A DNA stretch of 64,000 bases. Origin: Sipunculus nudus. Taxonomy: Eukaryota > Annelida > Sipuncula > Golfingiida > Sipunculidae. Location: positions 5,298,601-5,362,600 of the forward strand of contig CM049319.1 of assembly GCA_026874595.1 (NCBI GenBank), in the 5' to 3' direction. How positions within the stretch are numbered: position 1 is the first letter of the stretch; each line of letters opens with the position of its first letter. A program made the translations under genes and the position numbers. The notes beneath the pieces were generated by a model. That model had not been told where the DNA came from, searched no databases, and saw only the letters and a list, made by a program, of their open reading frames with translations. This document shows positions 57,180 to 64,000 of this stretch, in pieces.

Positions 57180-58951
57180 CCTGATTCCTTAAAATAATTC
57201 TTAAAGGTTTGGAAATGGATTGAATGTTGTATTCATTATGCATGAACCTTTTAAAGAATTGGCAAGCTTGCAAATTCCACTTACTGTGTCTTGACCGGTA
57301 TATTAAAAATAAAAAAAATTAATAAAACCACTCACTAATATAATAATTTGTTCTAATAGTCAAAAGAACAATAAATTCTTTTGTGTGGCCTTATTTAGAA
57401 TATATTGATATTCATCATGAGACATCTGGTGGTATACTGGTAAACGACAACCTGTTTCCCCTGAAATGGAAATGAACTAATCTAACCTAGCTGCTAAAAG
57501 GTTGCGCAAAGTGAACAGTCAATGATATTATGGGGGAAGGGGCAGGCCAGACAAATCCATGTACATTTTACTTTCACTTCTATTGCGTTCTTTTTTGATA
57601 ATAAAAAAACCCAATCCAACCAATAATCCAACATCTTTTATTCAGTCTATTCCTGAGATTACATACACTTAATTGCACGCAGTTGTAGAAGAAAAGCACA
57701 TCAGTTCCCTGCTTCATCCTATTCATAAAATGGACTGCGCCGACGGTTAACCTGGATACAGTTAAGACCAATTAAACAGACCGTATGGAGGTGGACCTAT
57801 TCTGTCCAGAAATACGTGATTGCCAATGTTTGGATAATACTTTGCTAAGAATATTATGATATTACGATTGTTTTATATTAAAATATGATCTCTATTTGTT
57901 TCAAATTTTTTTTTTAAATATCAATAAATATACATGCAATTATGTATATAAATCGTATATTTGTATAGGGTATTTTCAACCTAATCTGATATTGTAATTA
58001 AATATGAATTTTTATGCATTAATGGGGGAGGCAGCGTGGGGAAGGAATACCTTAACTGCACAAAACTATCTCCGTCGGTCTTTTAAAAATTAAATTGAAA
58101 GTTAAAACTTGTCGTTATCACCTATTGACTATCATAAATTAATAAAATGGCAAAATGCAGTTAAATTAAAATTTTTGATTTAATAGTTTAAGCTTTATAA
58201 TGACATATTATAGGTTATCACTGCCTTGTTAATTTCCTCATAATATTTTGTTTTCAGGACAATTATCACCCTTTTATCCCCTTGACCGAGTACTTAATGC
58301 CCCTGCCTGGCAGCAAAACAGTGTGCTTGTGACTCGGATAAGCACGAGTTAGAGGAGGCTTTCGTCCAGGGTCACTGTTCAGTCGAGGAGCCTCGGTTTC
58401 GACTACTGTTATTTGGCCTTCACAAGAGAAACAAACAATCGGTCAGTACCGTGTGGCACAGACAGTTCATAGGAATTCGGTGAGTGTGTGACCAGGGGTT
58501 ACGTCGGTCAAGGTGGTTCGTTGTTTGTATTATGGTCAAGGCTGTGACGTGAAACACTCAATTAGATTTACTCCCTTCGAGCAAATGCCTTTTGATTTTT
58601 CTTACAGCAGGAACCAATCTATTTTGGAGTTAGTTGAGAAGACGTGCGTGGGTCTCTTCAGTTTTGTCTAACATAGCAATAAGAGGTAGCCCGCTTGAGA
58701 GGGAAAGCATACTGTCTGTACTGCACACTGTACCGCTCATACATGAATGTACCACTAAACAGAGGGAACAGTAATGGTAAAAACCTGGTTTTGTTATTAT
58801 CTTGTCTTTTAAAAAAAGTTATTCATCGACCTGTAATCAGTGGCGTCAATATTTCCTCAATCTAGGGGTGGGGGTGTGGTGGGGGAACTGTCGGCGCAAT
58901 TAAACACACAGTCACACACATATATCTTTTTTGCGTATGTATTACACCTTT

Positions 58952-58954
<3 letters not shown>
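57178..58954. other. intergenic, nothing recognised
   Basis: No supportable gene. 58260-58520 is less AT-rich, but no frame or repeat was recognised. Confidence 0.5.

Positions 58955-59011
<57 letters not shown>
58955..59011. repeat. (TA)n microsatellite
   Basis: About 28 TA units. Confidence 0.95.
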
Positions 59012-59014
<3 letters not shown>

Positions 59015-59119
59015 TAAACCAGTTTTAGATATTATATTTCAAAGTAAACTCATAAATAGAACCAAAGTCTATAATTCTGTTGATTAATTTGCAATATATA
59101 AATATTATTCTCTGAAATA

Positions 59120-59140
59120 CCCCCCCCCCCCCCCCCCCCC
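59120..59140. repeat. poly-C tract
   Basis: 21 consecutive C residues. A second run of about 15 lies at 59786-59800. Confidence 0.9.
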
Positions 59141-60819
59141 ATATTGACGTCCCTGCCTGTATCTCCACACAGAGGCGCCATCTAGTTGTGGATTAAGACA
59201 ACGTGCAAACAGCGCCATAGATGCATTTTACACGCGTATTATATCCAAATAATTCACCTAGGAACTAAAATTAAAGCTTTTCGGTCAGGTATATAGATAA
59301 ACCGCATGACACTTTAAATTATTAATTGACCTTAAATAACAAACCAAAGTGTGTTTATGTTGTTCATGTTTCTATATATTGTGAAAGAGTTGGATTCATA
59401 CATAGGCCTAAGAACAGACTGTAGAATTTGCGCCGCTGATATTAAGTTATAGAACATAATCTTTAAACACAACATGTGCGATATAAACTGGAATAACGTT
59501 ATTATGAGTTCCAACGTGAAATCGGCGTACGCGCTATGTAAAATGGAAGAAATAAACCCCCATTGGGTCGTGACAAAGTACGTGGATTTTGTCACCTACC
59601 AGGAAGGATACAAGTTTTTACGACCATTCTATGCATGGTACACATGAACGACAAAGGTTCTTCATATATATATGACATCTCTACGAATGACATTTGCATT
59701 GTTAATACACAAAAAGATTTCTTGAAATGAATTAAAGCTAAAGCATCTGTTCTCAGCATTACTACCGAAAAACACTACTCGTTCACCCCCCCCCCCCCCC
59801 ATCCCCACCACCAATTATCCTTAAAAACAGGAGATGTGGTACGTATATGGCGTGGCCTTAATGGTTGAGTCAAAGAGAAAGAGTTATCGATTCGGGAGGG
59901 GTTCACGTGAAACGGCACGGTTAAATATCTCTATAGAAAAATACAAGTATAATTAAGACAAAACAAATCACTATATTGACTTCTTGTAATTTTAACTCGC
60001 ACATTAAAAACGTTGATTTATTATAAACATCATTTATTTTTCCATTGCATTTTGTAAATTCACCTGTTCTGATTATGCTAATAAATTCATAGTCTGGTCA
60101 TGGTTTAAACAATAATTCTTTATTGAAATCAACCTGTATTTTGAAACAAGTTATATCTTTATATAACTGCCTTTCTTGGATAGATACAGATAACATATAA
60201 TGTAATACATGTACGTTTAATACACACAGAGATAATAAGAATCATTTGACTGTTATGATTTGACAATTTGAATTATATCACAGTTTGTGTTATTATATTT
60301 TGTTTGATTAATAGACTAAGGAAAAAGTCTTTAAGATTAGTGAAAAAAACAAACAAATCAAATTCAATGAATAAATAAACATTTATTAAAAATATAATCA
60401 CATAAATAGCCAATGGTCAATATTGGAATATATAATATTGGTATATGCATTATTTGATCTGATTTGAAAACCCGGGATTCCTTTATGTAAGTTTTAAAGT
60501 CGTGTAGGACAATTTAAACATTTCGTCGATGTCTTAATATACACTAGCTGTTTTTTTTTCATTATTCCACCATCTGCCGATACTGATACTCTTATGATTC
60601 ATATTTAAAAATAATAATATGTATTGAATAGTAAAAGGAACCAAATTTTTAAACAGCCTAAGACTGAATAGGGATTCCTGATAAAATGTAATGGCGATAA
60701 ATGAAGAAATCCTGAATACAATTAACCATTTATATATATATATTGTAACATGAAGTCTCCGCCCCCGCCTTCTTTGATCTGGTCCTGCCACACGAGGATA
60801 GTCGATCCTGCGCTTCATT

Positions 60820-60821
<2 letters not shown>
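59141..60821. other. intergenic, nothing recognised
   Basis: AT-rich, no supportable gene. Confidence 0.5.

Positions 60822-60882
<61 letters not shown>
60822..60882. repeat. (TA)n microsatellite
   Basis: About 30 TA units. Confidence 0.95.
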
Positions 60883-60886
<4 letters not shown>

Positions 60887-60939
60887 CTTAAAACCAGCAT
60901 ATACCATTGCTAATATACGGCCCATGCCAGTGACATATC

Positions 60940-61000
60940 GTTGCCCGGCGTACACTGACCAGTGTCCATCCCTGACCTGTGTACCAGGCTGTATCTGAAG
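60940..61000 (+). repeat. dispersed CTGACCAGTG repeat, short copy
   Basis: GTACACTGACCAGTGTCCAT, then CCTGACCTGTGTACCAGGCT. It shares the head of the copies at 49515 and 51460. Confidence 0.5.
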
Positions 61001-61574
61001 GCGGACCTTTCGTACTATCGCGTACCGGGTAACGTTCGGCAGATGTTCACGGCAGTTATCGTCCTTCACAGAATTAACGGTCGTTAACCTGACAGATATG
61101 TATTACAGGTCTGTATACGTTTCGTGTTGTTCAGGTTTCAACGTCTGTTATGATTGACAAGTTAAAGATGTATGTTTATATATTGTATAAGTGCATTAAT
61201 GTTTGTGTGTGTGCGCTTAAATATAAATTATGTATAACCTATGTTTAACATATAATGTTATGTTGTAATATTGTGATATAATAAATGGTTATATAATATT
61301 AGTAGAGATATAATCGTGTTAGTCTGTAGATAAAGGAGGAGTGACGGCTATTTTAGATGGATTAATGGACTAGATAGACTATTAAATTAAAATCTAAATA
61401 ATAGTTTAGTATAGATAGTCTAAAGTATATTTATAGGTAGGTATGTTCCTGTTTGAATACCACCAAAGCTTCATTTTATATTCCGATTCTAGCAACAGAA
61501 AGATGAGTGTATAACAATCAAATATATTAATATAATAATATAATATATAAATTATATAATATATGTTTACATGT
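61001..61574. other. intergenic, nothing recognised
   Basis: AT-rich, no supportable gene. Confidence 0.5.
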
Positions 61575-61775
61575 CAGGGGCGGATCCAGAATTTAGGAAA
61601 AGGAGGGATCAAACCACGAAGGACTTATGATAAAACCTATAAAAAGGACCCAAGGTCAGGAAGGGGGCGGGAGCATGCCGCAAAAATTCGTCTGAACCCC
61701 CTAAAAAGGGTTGCGGGACTGGAAAAAAGGGGAGTGGGTGGGTTGCGGACCCCCTGCCCCCTGGATCTGCTTCTG
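61575..61775. mobile_element. short hAT-type MITE
   Basis: 201 bp. Left end CAGGGGCGGATCCAG; right end on the other strand CAGAAGCAGATCCAG. This is the classic hAT terminal pattern. The flanks (TTACATGT and CATGTATA) share only CATGT, so the target duplication is not clean. No coding capacity. Confidence 0.7.
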
Positions 61776-61827
61776 CATGTATATAAATATAAACTTATTT
61801 ATTTTACATGGATTGGACAAATAGTTA

Positions 61828-62019
61828 ACTAATCGCGGCACTCTCCTTGGCTCAGACTTTGGCGTTCGGCAGACTGTATAGTTGGAGGAAACCGGAGAAC
61901 CTGAAGAAAACCACCGGCCTGGGACGGGCAATTGTAACCCGCACTCATAGCCACGCCGGGGATCGAACCTGGGTCGCCAGCGGAGAGAGCCGAACGTTTT
62001 ACCCCTCGACTAACCAGGC

Positions 62020-62021
<2 letters not shown>
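61828..62021 (-). mobile_element. tRNA-like SINE, copy 2
   Basis: Reverse-strand copy of the SINE at 222-412. It starts GGGCCTGGTTAGTCGAGGGG, with a B-box-like GGTTCGATCC, and ends GAGAGTGCCGCGATTAG. The B box is closer to the tRNA consensus than in copy 1. A (TA)n tract abuts its 5' end. Confidence 0.75.

Positions 62022-62022
<1 letters not shown>

Positions 62023-62093
<71 letters not shown>
62023..62093. repeat. (TA)n microsatellite
   Basis: About 35 TA units, directly next to SINE copy 2. Confidence 0.95.
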
Positions 62094-62096
<3 letters not shown>

Positions 62097-62171
62097 AAAT
62101 GACACCTCCTATAAAAGAATTGTAACAATAGTAATAAGTCAAACTGAACCGAAATTCTAAGTCTCGGTTCA

Positions 62172-64000
62172 TTATTCCCGTGCTTGTTGTACCTGCTTAC
62201 GTATGAGCTTGTTTACTTCTTCCCGTAAAGTCATCTGAGATTCTTCTCTTGAATAAACATAGTCCGACCAGCTGAATATCCGTGGGATCCACACGACAAC
62301 GACTGAAACCATTGTGGACCCCAATCCGGCGGAGGAAGTCAGATTAAACTGAAAAAGGTCAAAGTTTACGACAATGAACGCAAGCAGCAACAGCAGCAGA
62401 TTTACGACTGCCCCAAAACGGAGGACATGCGCAGGAGGGACTAGCTGGTAACTTTTCTCCAGGAGCTCCAGGGACACCTCTGACCCATCTCTGTCCTGTC
62501 TGAATACAGCCTTAGCGGTGTCTGGCGAGTGTTTATGAAACTCCCCGCATTCTTGGAAAACAATCAGTTTGACATTTCGATGACGTTCTCCTATGTGACT
62601 CAAGATGTGCTTGGCGTAAAACAGACAGGCGAGAGAGAAAACCAGGCGCGGCAGCTGGGTGTCAAAGTTCAGGAGTAATCCCGCCATGACGTATATCACC
62701 ATCTTAACAAGAAGCACCGTGGACGGCACAACCAGCGCTACTATGAATGAGCCTATAAGGATCACAAGTCCCAGCAAGATGAGGAGAAATCTACCCCAAC
62801 CAAACGGCACGACATCTTTGTCGCCATCCGGGATTGGTTCATAACCTCCATGCCTCCGTCGGGGGAGATTATTACGCAAAATGTTGCACACCAAGGATCC
62901 TAAAGGAGTTGTCAACAGCAGTGGCGTTAATGTTAATAACCAAATAAACATGAAGGGGACGTCAAAACACCAGTAACCAATTATAGTGGGCACTTTCTTA
63001 GGAAAAAACAAACTGAAGTAATGCTTCCAGAACGGCTGTCGCACGAGCAGCGCCGCCCTGGATACCAAGGCTGTAAAACTGTCCACTAGAGGTCGCTGTG
63101 TAGTCGGCGTCTTTAAATCCTCCGGAAGAGGTCGTCCGAGGTAACTGTCGTCATCTCTATAGCGCCATGGCGGAAGCGTCTCGTCTGACAGGAACGGGAA
63201 GACAAAAGTATACACCAAGGCGACGATAGCACAAATCGCAAAACAAACAATGAACGGAATACTGTACCAGTCAAAAATTGGTCCCAGGGTTCTCTCAACT
63301 TGGGTCAGCGTCACATCGCGGTACTTCACGCTCAAATCGAATTCCTTTGGGTATTTGTAGTAATCCGCCACTATATAGAAGACCAGGTACCAGGAGAGGA
63401 TGGCCACAAACATAAGCCTACGCGCGATCGTCACGGCAACGTTAGAACTAAATAGCGTATCAGCGAGACTCCCAGGGATTTCCACATCATAGCGGGCCCA
63501 TCCCGCCCGTGGCATCATGGTGACGTTCTTCAATGGTAAAAAGAACAGAAGTGGGAGGTAGAGATAAATAAGACAGCCGATCCCTATACAAACCCACTCA
63601 ACCGTCGTTTTAATATGTGGCATCCTAAGACACCACGGGCCACATTTTTTCTCGTGCAGGTGGCGACATCTGTACGTGAATGTCTTTGAATGCTTGAATG
63701 CTTTTGGGGGTATCATCCCCATGGGCGTGAGAAAATACTGCTTGTCTTTTTCAGGATCCACAAACTTTAAGTTTCTATGGCATATATGACGTCGTTGCAG
63801 CTTTTCCTCTGTGGACTTACTCGGTTCCATCACAGTTTTCCAGATGGCGAGGGATATCTGATCCAGCTGATCCATCAAGGACAGGTTTTGGAAACACATG
63901 TCGTCAAAATCAACATGAACACTGACGTTTGAGATTTCATCCGTGAAAGTCCCGAGAGCAAGCAAGTTGAATTTATGGTCCATAGACAACAGGTTGGCGC
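62172..64000 (-). CDS. multi-pass membrane protein of unknown family, 5' end outside window
   Basis: Open from the window edge to TAA at 62172-62174, about 609 codons in one exon. The first in-window Met codon (MDHKFN) is at about 63982. The frame is open upstream, so the start may lie outside. I do not recognise the family. Visible: an N-terminal soluble region of about 125 residues with NVS and NLS glycosylation-type sites and a Cys cluster (YRCRHLHEKKCGPWCLRM); hydrophobic segments near 131-153, 188-210, 243-267, 336-365, 401-423, 425-460, 523-546 and 557-575 (numbered from the first in-window Leu/Met); a basic loop NNLPRRRHGG; and a charged C-terminal helix (EEVNKLIRKQVQQARE). Eight or so membrane spans suggest a surface or organelle membrane protein. 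Codon use and length argue for a real gene. No poly(A) signal was seen before the (TA)n tract. Confidence 0.8.
   Translation of the reverse strand, partial: ANLLSMDHKFNLLALGTFTDEISNVSVHVDFDDMCFQNLSLMDQLDQISLAIWKTVMEPSKSTEEKLQRRHICHRNLKFVDPEKDKQYFLTPMGMIPPKAFKHSKTFTYRCRHLHEKKCGPWCLRMPHIKTTVEWVCIGIGCLIYLYLPLLFFLPLKNVTMMPRAGWARYDVEIPGSLADTLFSSNVAVTIARRLMFVAILSWYLVFYIVADYYKYPKEFDLSVKYRDVTLTQVERTLGPIFDWYSIPFIVCFAICAIVALVYTFVFPFLSDETLPPWRYRDDDSYLGRPLPEDLKTPTTQRPLVDSFTALVSRAALLVRQPFWKHYFSLFFPKKVPTIIGYWCFDVPFMFIWLLTLTPLLLTTPLGSLVCNILRNNLPRRRHGGYEPIPDGDKDVVPFGWGRFLLILLGLVILIGSFIVALVVPSTVLLVKMVIYVMAGLLLNFDTQLPRLVFSLACLFYAKHILSHIGERHRNVKLIVFQECGEFHKHSPDTAKAVFRQDRDGSEVSLELLEKSYQLVPPAHVLRFGAVVNLLLLLLAFIVVNFDLFQFNLTSSAGLGSTMVSVVVVWIPRIFSWSDYVYSREESQMTLREEVNKLIRKQVQQARE

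Overview
The window looks like animal nuclear DNA, most likely from a lophotrochozoan and probably a bivalve mollusc. The sequence is AT-rich, genes have many short exons separated by long introns with GT-AG junctions, and there are tRNA-like SINEs, Ty3/gypsy retrotransposons, TIR DNA transposons and Helentron-like repeats that carry tandem cores. The phylum is an inference from the repeat style; no bacterial or viral gene organisation is present.

Layout. 1-4070 is intergenic, with a SINE and small repeats. 4076-15627 is one nested stack of transposons. The outer layer is a decayed Ty3/gypsy element on the minus strand (183-bp LTRs, TSD GCCAG). It was broken by a Helentron-like non-autonomous element (6421-8771), itself broken by a Mutator-like TIR element (6454-7839, 9-bp TSD). 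It was separately broken by a young, intact second Ty3/gypsy element (8872-13026, LTRs differing by one indel, TSD GGCTG, a single 1204-codon gag-pol frame). The host sequence can be followed through every insertion.

18801-44431 (plus strand) is a complete 14-exon gene for the E3 ubiquitin ligase RFWD3 (RING, coiled coil, WD40). At least one further upstream coding exon is likely. All 14 exons join in phase to 665 residues plus a stop. The introns are packed with repeats: a fold-back MITE, TIR elements, a second copy of the Mutator-like element, a hAT transposase fragment, a LINE fragment, two Helentron-like families, a tandem array that copies the exon 9 splice donor 16 further times, and a 3.8-kb Helentron-like element in the last intron whose 288-bp tandem repeat is full of nuclear-receptor half-sites.

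44432-62170 is repeat-rich intergenic DNA: hAT MITEs, (TA)n tracts, a diverged minisatellite-like region with a GGTGGCGCCACC palindrome, and an unexplained dispersed ~100-bp repeat. 62172-64000 (minus strand) is the 3' part of an unrecognised multi-pass membrane protein gene running off the window edge.

The most unusual signals are: (1) the inner Ty3/gypsy element, whose primer-binding site is an exact 15-nt complement of the predicted 5' end of its own RNA, implying Tf1/sushi-like self-priming instead of tRNA priming; (2) the tandem splice-donor array in RFWD3; and (3) the receptor-site array carried by a transposon in the last RFWD3 intron.
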